Part shown: piece by piece, positions 9,035-17,197 of the stretch
How positions within the stretch are numbered: position 1 is the first letter of the stretch
Layout: every line of letters starts with the position of its first letter
DNA from: Streptomyces sp. TRM49041
Lineage (GTDB): Bacteria; Actinomycetota; Actinomycetes; Streptomycetales; Streptomycetaceae
Direction: 5' to 3'
NCBI RefSeq assembly: GCF_008271805.1
Contig: NZ_VSRY01000158.1
Coordinates: 124,001 to 188,000 of the forward strand
Length of the DNA stretch: 64,000 nucleotides
The notes under the pieces: generated by a model
What the model saw: only the letters and a program-made list of their open reading frames with translations
Databases searched by the model: none
Told to the model about the DNA's origin: nothing
Made by a program: the position numbers and the translations under genes

Positions 9035-9074
9035 GGGCACAACGAGATTTGCGCGGCGAAATCTCGTTGTGCCC
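9035..9074. promoter_or_regulatory. perfect 16-bp inverted repeat in divergent promoter region
   Basis: Left arm 9035-9050 (GGGCACAACGAGATTT) and right arm 9059-9074 are exact reverse complements with an 8-base GC-rich spacer. The element lies between the start of the minus-strand ligase (8939) and the plus-strand monooxygenase (9143). It is 69 bases upstream of the latter and is not followed by a T-run. Place and symmetry favour an operator shared by both arms of the cluster. A transcribed hairpin in either leader is the alternative. Confidence 0.6.
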
Positions 9075-9142
9075 ACAACCCTGGTGGGGCGTCCGCACTC
9101 GACTACGGTCCGTTTCAGTACGCGCACCGAAAAGGAGAGTCC

Positions 9143-10531
9143 ATGACGCGGGCGCCACGCCGTATGATCCGCCTCGGAGCGTTCCTCATAGCGCCGGGCT
9201 ACCACATAGCCTCCTGGCGCCACCCGCACGCACACGCGGACGGCGGCCTCGACTTCGGTCACTACCGCGACCTCGTACAGACCGCGGAGCGCGGTCTGTT
9301 CGACATGGTCTTCCTCTCCGACGGCCTCGGCATCCGCATCCCGTTCAAGGACCGCGACGAACTCAGCCGCCAGGGCCGCATCGTCCAGTTCGAACCGCTC
9401 ACCCTGCTCTCCGCGCTCGCCGTGCACACGACGCACATCGGCCTGGCGGCGACGGCGTCGACGACGTACAACGAACCGTTCCACCTCGCACGGAAATTCG
9501 CCTCGCTCGACCATCTCAGCGGCGGCCGGTCCGGCTGGAACGTCGTCACCTCCGTCACCGACGCGGAGGCGCGGAACTTCAATCTGGACCGGCAGCCGGA
9601 GCACGCGGCGCGCTACCACCGGGCGCGGGAGTTCATGGACGTCGTCACCGGGCTGTGGGACAGCTGGGAGGACGACGCCTTCCTGTACGACAAGGAGAGC
9701 GGGCGTTTCTTCGACCCGGAGAAGCTGCACATCCTCGGGCACCGGGGCGAGCACTTCCAGGTGCGCGGCCCGCTCAATGTGGCCCGGCCGCCGCAGGGGC
9801 ACCCGGTGATCGTGCAGGCCGGGTCGTCCCCCGACGGCCAGGACTTCGCCGCGGCCTGGGCCGAAGTCGTCTTCACCGCCGCCCAGAACCTCGACCAGGC
9901 CCGGTCCTTCTACCAGGCCATGAAGGACCAGGTCGCCGGACACGGCCGCGACCCCGAACAGGTCAAGATCATGCCGGGTGTCTTCCCCGTCGTCGGCAGG
10001 ACGCGGGCCGAGGCCGAGGACAAGTACGCCGTGCTCCAGGACCTCGTCGACCCCGTCGTCGGGCTCGGGCTGCTCACCCTCCTGCTCGGCGACGTCGACA
10101 TCTCGCACCTGCCGGTGGACGGCCCCCTGCCCGAACTGCCGCGCACCGAGGGCAGCACGAGCCGCCGGCAACTCGTCTACGAGAAGGCGCGGCGGGAGGG
10201 GCTCACCATCCGCGAGCTCTACCGGTCGGTGTCCGGCGGCCGCGGCCACCGCATCGTCATCGGCACCCCCGAGAGCGTCGCCGACGAGCTCGAGGAGTGG
10301 TTTGTGAACGGCGGTGCCGACGGCTTCAACATCATGCCCGCGGTCCTCCCGGACGGACTCGACGACTTCGTCGGCCTCGTCGTACCCGAACTGCAGCGCC
10401 GCGGGCTCTTCCGCACCGCGTACGAGGGCACCACGCTCCGCGAGAACCTCGGCCTGGAGCGGCCCGCCAGGGGCGCCGCCGCCTCATCCATGTCCACAGA
10501 GGGGCGGACCGCCGCTCCGGTCGGGAACTAG
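9143..10531 (+). CDS. LLM-class flavin monooxygenase, NtaA/SnaA/DszA type (copy 2)
   Basis: The 462-residue paralogue of the gene at 673-2025 has the same family layout (MIRLGAFLIAPGYHIASW, SLDHLSGGRSGWNVVTS, FNIMPAVLPDGLDD). Bases 9557-9878 match 1084-1405 of copy 1 with one mismatch seen by eye, while the flanks are diverged at many third positions. AAGGAGA lies 6 bases before the ATG. It opens the second operon and has no adjacent reductase of its own, so FMNH2 probably comes from the product of 2022-2519. The two copies may act on consecutive or alternative intermediates. Confidence 0.9.
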   Translation: MTRAPRRMIRLGAFLIAPGYHIASWRHPHAHADGGLDFGHYRDLVQTAERGLFDMVFLSDGLGIRIPFKDRDELSRQGRIVQFEPLTLLSALAVHTTHIGLAATASTTYNEPFHLARKFASLDHLSGGRSGWNVVTSVTDAEARNFNLDRQPEHAARYHRAREFMDVVTGLWDSWEDDAFLYDKESGRFFDPEKLHILGHRGEHFQVRGPLNVARPPQGHPVIVQAGSSPDGQDFAAAWAEVVFTAAQNLDQARSFYQAMKDQVAGHGRDPEQVKIMPGVFPVVGRTRAEAEDKYAVLQDLVDPVVGLGLLTLLLGDVDISHLPVDGPLPELPRTEGSTSRRQLVYEKARREGLTIRELYRSVSGGRGHRIVIGTPESVADELEEWFVNGGADGFNIMPAVLPDGLDDFVGLVVPELQRRGLFRTAYEGTTLRENLGLERPARGAAASSMSTEGRTAAPVGN

Positions 10532-10544
10532 GGAGTCACCAGCC

Positions 10545-11714
10545 ATGCCTTCGTTCGGTCGGCCGCTGACCGAAATTCGCCCCTCGCCGCTTGTCGCGGT
10601 CGAACAGCTCCTGCGGACCCACGGACACGAGACGCCCGTCGGACTGCACCAGGGCAAGACCGTGTTCACACCGTGCGCGATCCCGCGCCCATGGGAACGC
10701 GACGAGTTCGGGATCGCGGCCCACGAACACGCGCCGCCCGCCGGAGTGCCCGCACTGCGCGGGCGCTTGGCCGACGCCGCCGCGGCACGCCGCGGCACGC
10801 CCGTCGACACCGACCAGGTCCTGGTGACCGGCGGAGCCACCCACGCCATCGCGGTGACCCTGCACGCCGTCCTGCGGCCCGGCGACGACGTGCTCGTCCT
10901 CTCCCCGCAGTGGCTCTTCGCCACCGGCCTCGTCCGGGCCGCCGGCGGGGTCCCGCGTGAGATCCCGGTGTTCCTGGAGCTGTCCCAGGACCCCGGCTTC
11001 GACTTCACCGCCGTCATCGAGGCCGCCGTCGGCCCGCGCACCCGCGCGATCTACTTCAACAACCCCAACAACCCCACCGGCTTCCGCCTCGACGAGGACC
11101 AGCTCGCCCGCCTCGCCGACCTCGCCGAGCGGCACGACCTCTGGCTCATCGCCGACAACGCCTACGAGAACTACGACTTCTCACCCGACGGGTTCCTCGA
11201 CCCGGCGACCGTCGGGCGGGCCGCCGAGCGCACCTTCTCCGTCCACTCGTGCAGCAAGACCTACGCGATGCCCGGGGCCCGCGTCGGCCATCTGATCTCC
11301 CCGCCCGGCTGCGGCGACGTCCTGACGAAATGGTCGCTGCACACCCTCTACTCCGTCTCGACGGCGGCCCAGTTCGCCGCGTACGAGGCGCTCGCCACAC
11401 CTCCGGAGGAGCTCGCCGCCCGGCGCGCCCGCGCCGCGGACGCCTGGCGGCTCGCCGACGACACCCTGGAGATCCCGCACACCTCCGTCTCCGGTGGCCT
11501 CTACACCTTCCTGGACCTGCGCGCCCTCGGCGACGGGGAGGAGTTCATCCGCCGCTGCGCCCGGGAGGGCGTCGGCCTCGCGCCCGGCCGGGTCTTCGGC
11601 GAGCACTGCACCGCGTGGGCACGCGTCTGCTTCACCGCCGCGCCGCCCGCGGCCGTGCGCGACGCGATCCACCGCATCAACAAGATCTACTGGGAGGGCG
11701 TCCATGAGCGCTGA
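10545..11714 (+). CDS. PLP-dependent class I/II aminotransferase
   Basis: The 389-residue fold-type I aminotransferase has the usual markers: FNNPNNPTGF, the cofactor Asp/Tyr region IADNAYENYDFS, and the Schiff-base lysine in HSCSKTYAMPGARVGH. It would transfer an amino group between an amino acid and a 2-keto acid. In this operon it could aminate the product of the PanB-like enzyme encoded directly downstream (ATG at 11704 overlaps the last codons). The ATG at 10545 follows the monooxygenase stop by 13 bases. Substrate preference is not predictable. Confidence 0.9.
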   Translation: MPSFGRPLTEIRPSPLVAVEQLLRTHGHETPVGLHQGKTVFTPCAIPRPWERDEFGIAAHEHAPPAGVPALRGRLADAAAARRGTPVDTDQVLVTGGATHAIAVTLHAVLRPGDDVLVLSPQWLFATGLVRAAGGVPREIPVFLELSQDPGFDFTAVIEAAVGPRTRAIYFNNPNNPTGFRLDEDQLARLADLAERHDLWLIADNAYENYDFSPDGFLDPATVGRAAERTFSVHSCSKTYAMPGARVGHLISPPGCGDVLTKWSLHTLYSVSTAAQFAAYEALATPPEELAARRARAADAWRLADDTLEIPHTSVSGGLYTFLDLRALGDGEEFIRRCAREGVGLAPGRVFGEHCTAWARVCFTAAPPAAVRDAIHRINKIYWEGVHER

Positions 11715-12672
11715 ACTGACCGCTCCGGCCGCCGCGGGCACACTCTCGCCCTACCTGTGGCGGTACGGGTCACCGGCCCAGCTCGGACTCAAGGTCAACG
11801 CCTACCGGGGGTACGAGATCGAGGGCCTCGCCCAGGCGCTCCGCACCCCCGACCTCGCGGACAGCCCCGTCGAGTGCGTCATGGTCGGCGACTCCTACTT
11901 CATGACTCACCTCGGACGCCCCGGCACCGTCATGTCGGGCGCCGCCGAGCAGGAGTGGGCACTCGCCACCCTGGTCGGACTGGTCGCCGAAGTACGGAAG
12001 TCGACGGACGCCGAGTTCACCGCGGCCCGCCGCCCCTTCCTCCTCGCCGACCTGCCCGACGGCGCCACCCGCGACACCGGGACCGCCCGCGCGGCCGCCG
12101 GCCGCTTCGCCGCGGCCGGCGCGGACGCGGTCAAGGTCGAGGTGGCCGGCGAGGCCGAGCTGCGCTGCGTCGAAGCGGTCGCCGCCACCGGCCTGCCCAC
12201 CCTCGCCCACCTCGGCTACACCCCGCAGCTCACCCGCCTCGGCCGCCACGGCGACGCCGTCGACGACGCCATGGAGCTGTTCGCCCAGGCCCGCCGGGCC
12301 CGCGACGCGGGGGCCTGCGGCCTGATCGTGGAGATGGTCAGCGAACCCGTCAACCAGGCCCTCAGCCGCCCCCACCCCGAAGGTCTGCCCGTCTACTCGG
12401 TGTTCAGCGGCCGGGCCCGCTGGGGCGGCCAGAGCCTCAACCTGTGGGACGCCGTGGTACGGCCCGCCAAGGCCGGCAGGTACTTCCCGCCGACTCCCAC
12501 CCTCGACGCCGCCGACGTGCCCACGGCGTACACCCCCGAACTCATCGCGGACCGGATGCGCGAGCTCATCCGGCTCACCCTAGCGGGCTGGTTCCCGCTC
12601 TCCCCCCGTACGGCGCTCGATCCCCGTGACTCCGCGCGGATCGCCGACACCGATCCCTGGAGCGTGTCATGA
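11704..12672 (+). CDS. ketopantoate hydroxymethyltransferase-like (PanB superfamily)
   Basis: The 322-residue protein matches the PanB/phosphoenolpyruvate-mutase-like TIM barrel: KVNAYRGYEIEGLAQ, the metal-site analogue VECVMVGDSYFM (PanB has ILVGDSLGM), AGADAVKVEVAGE and TLAHLGYTPQ. PanB adds a hydroxymethyl group from methylene-tetrahydrofolate to a 2-keto acid. The protein is longer than housekeeping PanB (about 260-290) and differs in the GDS loop, so a dedicated substrate is likely. It overlaps the aminotransferase end by 11 bases and the next gene by 4 bases (ATGA), indicating tight coupling. Confidence 0.78.
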   Translation: MSAELTAPAAAGTLSPYLWRYGSPAQLGLKVNAYRGYEIEGLAQALRTPDLADSPVECVMVGDSYFMTHLGRPGTVMSGAAEQEWALATLVGLVAEVRKSTDAEFTAARRPFLLADLPDGATRDTGTARAAAGRFAAAGADAVKVEVAGEAELRCVEAVAATGLPTLAHLGYTPQLTRLGRHGDAVDDAMELFAQARRARDAGACGLIVEMVSEPVNQALSRPHPEGLPVYSVFSGRARWGGQSLNLWDAVVRPAKAGRYFPPTPTLDAADVPTAYTPELIADRMRELIRLTLAGWFPLSPRTALDPRDSARIADTDPWSVS

Positions 12673-13952
12673 CCGTCACCGAGCCGCCCCCCACCGTCTT
12701 CGACGAACTCGAGTCGGCGGTACGGACGTACTGCCGCCGCTTCCCCGCCGTCTTCGCCAAGGCGTCCGGCCACCGCATGTGGGACGAGCGGGGCCGCGTG
12801 TACGTGGACTTCCTCTCCGGCGCAGGCGCCCTCAACTACGGCCACAACCCCGCCGCGGTGAAGGCCGCCGTCGTCGACTACCTGCTCGCCGACGGACCCG
12901 TGCACGGCCTGGACCTGCACACCACCGCCAAGGCGGCGTTCCTGGAACGGTTCCGCGACGTGGTGCTCGCCCCCCGGAATCTCGACTACCGGATCCAGTT
13001 CACCGGCCCCACCGGCACCAACGCCGTCGAAGCCGCGTTCAAGACCGCCCGCCGAGTCACCGGCCGTACCGACATCGTCGCCTTCACCGGCGGCTTCCAC
13101 GGTCTGTCGCTCGGCGCGCTCGCCGCCTCCGCCACCGCCTTCAAACGCGGCGCCGCGGGAGTCCCGCTCGGCCATGTCACCCGGATGCCCTACGAGGGCT
13201 ATGCCGGCGACGGTGTCGACACCATCGACCTCCTGACCCGCCTCCTCGACGACCCGGGCAGCGGCGTCGACCTCCCGGCGGCCTTCGTCGTCGAGACGGT
13301 GCAGGGAGAAGGCGGCCTCTCCGCGGCGAGCCCGCGATGGCTGCGCCGGCTCGCCGACGTCGCCCGGGAGCGGGGCATCCTGCTCATCGTCGACGACATC
13401 CAGGCGGGCTGCGGCCGTACCGGCACCTTCTTCAGCTTCGAGGAGGCGGGCATCGTCCCCGATCTCGTCTGCCTCTCCAAGTCCATCAGCGGCATCGGCC
13501 TGCCCATGGCCCTCGTACTGGTCCGGCCCGAGCTCGACCAGCTCGGCCCCGGCGAGCACAGCGGCACCTTCCGCGGCAACAACCTGGCCTTCGTCGCCGC
13601 CACGGCCTGCCTGGACCACTGGGCCGATCCCGAGTTCACCGCCCGCGTCCGGGCCAACGCCGCCACGCTCGCCGGCCTCCTCGACGAGCTCGCCGTCAAG
13701 TTCGGGCACCTGGGGTGCGCCGTACGCGGCCGCGGGCTGATCCGCGGGCTCGCCTTCGCCGACGACGGCCTGGCCGACCGCGTGTCCCGGGCCGCCTTCA
13801 ACAAGGGCCTCCTGGTGGAGACCTCGGGCGCCCGCGGCCAGGTTCTCAAGATCATGCCGCCTCTCGTCACCGACGAGGACGGCCTCCGGCACGGTACCGG
13901 GCTGCTCGCCGACGCGATCGCGGCGGCGACGGCGGAAGGAGACCAGCAGTGA
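12669..13952 (+). CDS. class III aminotransferase, diaminobutyrate transaminase (EctB)-like
   Basis: The 427-residue protein is an omega-aminotransferase of the EctB type: N-terminus ESAVRTYCRRFPAVFAKA, GALNYGHNP, FTGGFHG, IVDDIQAGCGRTGTFFSFE, and the PLP lysine in CLSKSISGIGLP. Characterised relatives convert aspartate semialdehyde and glutamate to 2,4-diaminobutyrate. No ectA or ectC accompanies it, so this is not ectoine synthesis; it probably supplies a diamino acid building block. It overlaps its neighbours at both ends (ATGA and GTGA). Confidence 0.87.
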   Translation: MTVTEPPPTVFDELESAVRTYCRRFPAVFAKASGHRMWDERGRVYVDFLSGAGALNYGHNPAAVKAAVVDYLLADGPVHGLDLHTTAKAAFLERFRDVVLAPRNLDYRIQFTGPTGTNAVEAAFKTARRVTGRTDIVAFTGGFHGLSLGALAASATAFKRGAAGVPLGHVTRMPYEGYAGDGVDTIDLLTRLLDDPGSGVDLPAAFVVETVQGEGGLSAASPRWLRRLADVARERGILLIVDDIQAGCGRTGTFFSFEEAGIVPDLVCLSKSISGIGLPMALVLVRPELDQLGPGEHSGTFRGNNLAFVAATACLDHWADPEFTARVRANAATLAGLLDELAVKFGHLGCAVRGRGLIRGLAFADDGLADRVSRAAFNKGLLVETSGARGQVLKIMPPLVTDEDGLRHGTGLLADAIAAATAEGDQQ

Positions 13953-15001
13953 CCGTTCTGAGCGAGGGCACCCACGACGGCGGGCCCGGAGACGCGCCCG
14001 GCACCGACGACGGCCCCGGGCACGACGGCCCCGGGCACGACGGCCCCGGGCACGACGGCCCCGGGCACGACGACTTCGGGCACATCGACGAGTCCGTACT
14101 CCGCCGGATCGCCGACTCCTGGCCCCGGCGCGCCACCATCCGCACCGACCTCGACCGGATCGCCCAGCCCGAGGAGTACGACGAGTCCCTCCCGGACTAT
14201 CCCGAGCGGCTGCTGCCCTTCGCCGACCACCCGCTGTACCTCGCCGCCGCACCCGAGCAGCGCCGCCGCGTCCTCACCCTGGCCTGGCTGGTGTACAACG
14301 AGCGTGTCATCGCGGCCGAGGAGTACGTCGCCAACCCCACCTTCGCCATGATCATGCACGGGGCCTTCCCGGGCGCCGACGGCGTCCATCTGAAGCGGGC
14401 CGTCCAGCAGACCCATGTGGACGAGGTCTGGCACACGTACATGCACATGGTCGCCATGCAGCGCACCCGCGAGGTCCGCGAGGTGACCAGTGAGCCGCGC
14501 TACCCGCACACCGTCACCTACCGCAGGCTCCTCGAAGCGGAGGCCCAGGCGCCGGAGCAGTGGGAACGCGACCTGCTGAAGCTGGTCTGGACGACGGTCT
14601 CCGAGATCAGCGTCAACGCCTACCTGGAACTCCTCTCACGCGACGAGACCGTGCAGCCGCTGCACGCGCTCGTCCCCCGGCTGCACGCCAGGGACGAGTC
14701 CGCGCACTCCTCCGTGATGGTCGAGGTCGCCAAGGCGCTGTACGTGCACCTCAACAAGGAGCAGCGCACGGCGTTCGCCGACCACCTCCCGAAGGCGCTG
14801 CATGCCTTCGTCGCCCAGGACTTCGACGTGTGGCCGGGCATCCTCCGGCACGCCGGCATCGAACGGGCCGACGAGATCGTCGCGGACTGCCGCGCCCAGG
14901 CGGGCAACGGACTGCTGGTACGTGACTTCTCCGGCATCCGGCGCATCGTCCGGGAGATGGAGCTCGAGGACGTCGTCGAGTTCGACTTCGGAACGGAGTG
15001 A
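13949..15001 (+). CDS. AurF-like non-heme di-iron N-oxygenase
   Basis: The 350-residue protein shows the di-iron pattern of p-aminobenzoate N-oxygenase AurF: Glu in RVIAAEEYVANPTF, a first DExxH (THVDEVWHTY), a second Glu helix (TTVSEISVNAYLE), and a second DExxH-type motif (ARDESAHSS). AurF-type enzymes oxidise amines to hydroxylamine, nitroso or nitro groups. Residues about 20-44 are a low-complexity GPGHD repeat absent from AurF, encoded by a 15-bp tandem repeat. It starts at a GTG overlapping the upstream stop. With the two monooxygenases it implies N-oxygenation in the product. Confidence 0.85.
   Translation: MTVLSEGTHDGGPGDAPGTDDGPGHDGPGHDGPGHDGPGHDDFGHIDESVLRRIADSWPRRATIRTDLDRIAQPEEYDESLPDYPERLLPFADHPLYLAAAPEQRRRVLTLAWLVYNERVIAAEEYVANPTFAMIMHGAFPGADGVHLKRAVQQTHVDEVWHTYMHMVAMQRTREVREVTSEPRYPHTVTYRRLLEAEAQAPEQWERDLLKLVWTTVSEISVNAYLELLSRDETVQPLHALVPRLHARDESAHSSVMVEVAKALYVHLNKEQRTAFADHLPKALHAFVAQDFDVWPGILRHAGIERADEIVADCRAQAGNGLLVRDFSGIRRIVREMELEDVVEFDFGTE
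14006..14080 (+). repeat. 15-bp tandem repeat, five units, in N-oxygenase gene
   Basis: Units run 14006-14020, 14021-14035, 14036-14050, 14051-14065 and a degenerate 14066-14080, with core CACGACGGCCCCGGG. They encode a GPGHD pentapeptide repeat in the N-terminal extension of the AurF-like protein. The in-frame unit allows copy number to vary without frameshift. Confidence 0.9.
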
Positions 15002-15002
15002 C

Positions 15003-16448
15003 ATGAGGTTCCGCCGCCTCGCTGCGGGCGGTGAGCGACTGGCCACCGCCTCGCTCGTCCAGTCGCTCGGCATCGGCCTGTTCATGGCGAGCTCCATGGC
15101 GTTCTTCACCCGCCAGGTCGGCCTGTCGGCGACGCAGGTGGGCGCGGGCCTCGCGACCGCGGGGGCCGTGGCGCTCGGCGTATCGCTGCTCGGCGGCGAA
15201 CTGGCGGACCGGTACGGCGCGCGGCGGGTGCTGGCGTCCCTCTACACCACCCGCGCGGTGTGCTGCGCGGCGTACGCCTTCGTGACGGCCTTCTGGCAGT
15301 TCATCGCCGTCACGCTGGTCGCGATCGCGGCGGACCGTACGGGCCCGCCCGTCCTCCAGGCGCTGGTGGCCGGCACCGTCACCGACCAGCGGGAGCGGAC
15401 CAGGGTCCTCGCGGTCGTCAACGTCGTACGGAACGTCGGGCTCGGCGTGGGCGCGGTGGCGGCGGGCGCGGCCCTGGTGAGCGACACCCTGCTCGCCTAC
15501 CAGATCACGCTGGGGCTCATCGGGCTCGCCTTCCTCGGCGGCGCGGCGCTCGTACTGCGGATACGGGAGGGCGCGCGCCCGACGGCCGCCGAACGGGCGG
15601 CGAAGGCGACGGCCCGGTCGGTACTGCCGTATCCCCGGTACCTGGTGCTGACCGGGCTTAACTTCCTGCTCACCTTCTTCGACGCGCTGCTGCTGGTGGC
15701 CATGCCGGTGTGGGTGCTGGAGTACACGGACGCGCCGCGGGTCATGGTCTCCGTCCTCTTCGCGGTCAACACCGGCCTCGTCGTGGTCCTCCAGATCCCG
15801 GTCAGCCGGCTCGTCGAGGGTCTGCGGCGCACCAGCCGGCTGATGACGCTGGCCGGTGCGGCGCTGGCCGTGTCCAGCCTCTGCTTCGCGGCCGCGGGCG
15901 GGCTGGGCGGCGCGGGTGGTCCGGGCGGCGCGGACGGCGCGGGAGGAGCGGGCGACTGGTACGCGATCGGCTGGCTCCTCGGGGCCGTGGTCGCGCTGTC
16001 GCTGGGCGAGGTCATGGCCAACTCGGCGAGCTGGGAGCTGTCCATCGCGCTGGCACCGCCGGCGTCGCGCGGCCGCTATCTGTCGGTGTTCAACCTCGGG
16101 CTGTCCGCCGAGCGGGTGCTCGGGCCGATCGTCGTCACCGGGCTGCTCCTCGGCTCGGGCGCCGTCGGCTGGATCGGCGCCGGGGCGGTGTTCCTGCTCG
16201 CGGGCGTCGCCGGCGAGCGCGTCGCACTCGCCGCCGGCAGCCGTGCCGGGCTCGCCGTCGACCCGGCCGGCGGGCCCACCGGGGCCTTTGCCGCCGAACC
16301 GGCGACCGGTGCCGGCTCGGGCCCGGCCACCGGTCCCGCCGCCGGTGCGGGCGCGGGTTCCGCCGCCGGGCCGCGCGCGGGTTCCGCCGCCGGGTCCGGT
16401 GCGGGTTCCGCCGCCGGGTCCGGTGCGGGGGAGTCCGTCGATGCCTGA
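15003..16448 (+). CDS. MFS transporter, putative product exporter
   Basis: The 481-residue membrane protein has about 12 hydrophobic segments and the MFS loop 2-3 signature GGELADRYGARRV. This suits a drug/proton antiporter for product export or self-resistance. The ATG at 15003 overlaps the N-oxygenase stop region. The last 60-70 residues are an Ala/Gly/Ser/Pro tail from 24-bp repeats, unusual for MFS proteins and probably disordered. The next gene starts inside its end. Confidence 0.87.
   Translation: MRFRRLAAGGERLATASLVQSLGIGLFMASSMAFFTRQVGLSATQVGAGLATAGAVALGVSLLGGELADRYGARRVLASLYTTRAVCCAAYAFVTAFWQFIAVTLVAIAADRTGPPVLQALVAGTVTDQRERTRVLAVVNVVRNVGLGVGAVAAGAALVSDTLLAYQITLGLIGLAFLGGAALVLRIREGARPTAAERAAKATARSVLPYPRYLVLTGLNFLLTFFDALLLVAMPVWVLEYTDAPRVMVSVLFAVNTGLVVVLQIPVSRLVEGLRRTSRLMTLAGAALAVSSLCFAAAGGLGGAGGPGGADGAGGAGDWYAIGWLLGAVVALSLGEVMANSASWELSIALAPPASRGRYLSVFNLGLSAERVLGPIVVTGLLLGSGAVGWIGAGAVFLLAGVAGERVALAAGSRAGLAVDPAGGPTGAFAAEPATGAGSGPATGPAAGAGAGSAAGPRAGSAAGSGAGSAAGSGAGESVDA
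16353..16424 (+). repeat. 24-bp tandem repeat, three units, encoding transporter tail
   Basis: Units 16353-16376, 16377-16400 and 16401-16424 each begin GCGGGTTCCGCCGCCGGG and encode an eight-residue AGSAAG-type repeat at the C-terminus of the MFS protein. A partial fourth unit follows. Confidence 0.8.
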
Positions 16449-17169
16449 CGTACTCGCCCTGGTCTTCGCGGCGGTCGCGGTCTTCCTGGGCTCGCTGGTC
16501 CAGGGCAGCATGGGCGTCGGACTCGCCCTGGTGGCCGCGCCGGTGGTGCAGGTCGCCGACCCGGGGCTGATGCCCGGGGCGGTGCTGCTCGTCGCGTTCG
16601 TCCTGTCGGTGCTCGGCGCGGCGAGGGAGTTCGGGTACGCGGACTGGCACGGTGTCTCCTGGGCGCTGGCGGGCCGCGTCGCGGGCACCCTGGCGGCCGC
16701 CTGTGTGATCTCGGTCGTGTCCGGCTCGGTACTCGATCTCCTCACCGCGGGTATCACGCTCGCCATCGTGGCGGTGATGACACTCGACCCGGCGCGCGTC
16801 CCGATGAACCGGGCCACCCTCATCGCCTCGGGTGCGGCCGCCGGCATCACGGGCACGACCTCGTCCATCGGCGGCCCGTTCCTCGCGCTCGTCTACCACC
16901 GGGAGCCGGGCCCGACGACGCGCGGCACCCTCTCGGTGTTCTTCGCCGTCGGGACGCTGCTCTCGCTCGGCGCGCTCGCGGCGGCCGGCCGGCTGCCGCA
17001 CGGGCAACTCGTCGCCGGGACGCTGCTCATGCCGGCCATGGCCGCGGGCTTCTGGCTCTCCGGACCGCTGCGCCGCCATGTCGAGGGGGAGCGGATGCGC
17101 AAGGGCGTGCTCCTGATCGCGGTGGCCGCCGCCGGCGTACTGATCACACGCAGCCTGATCGGGGCGTGA
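16441..17169 (+). CDS. TauE/SafE family membrane permease
   Basis: The 242-residue protein is a sulfite/sulfoacetate exporter-type TauE/SafE membrane protein with the typical opening VFLGSLVQGSMGVGLALV and the repeat-like segment SGAAAGITGTTSSIGGPFLAL. About seven or eight hydrophobic helices are visible. It overlaps the MFS gene by eight bases. Its role may be export of a small anion or pathway by-product. Two transporters in tandem are notable for one cluster. Confidence 0.85.
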   Translation: MPDVLALVFAAVAVFLGSLVQGSMGVGLALVAAPVVQVADPGLMPGAVLLVAFVLSVLGAAREFGYADWHGVSWALAGRVAGTLAAACVISVVSGSVLDLLTAGITLAIVAVMTLDPARVPMNRATLIASGAAAGITGTTSSIGGPFLALVYHREPGPTTRGTLSVFFAVGTLLSLGALAAAGRLPHGQLVAGTLLMPAMAAGFWLSGPLRRHVEGERMRKGVLLIAVAAAGVLITRSLIGA

Positions 17170-17197
17170 CGTGCAACCGAAGGGAACACACGGAGGA

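Noticed and set aside
12669..13952. Ectoine biosynthesis from the EctB-like gene
   Set aside because: No ectA, ectC or ectD nearby; the operon context is specialised metabolism.
595..14252. Long antisense open frames opposite the cluster genes, e.g. minus 595-1875, 1869-3848 and 12393-14252
   Set aside because: They mirror real genes with clear motifs; at this GC content antisense frames stay open by codon bias, and their residues are low complexity without family motifs.
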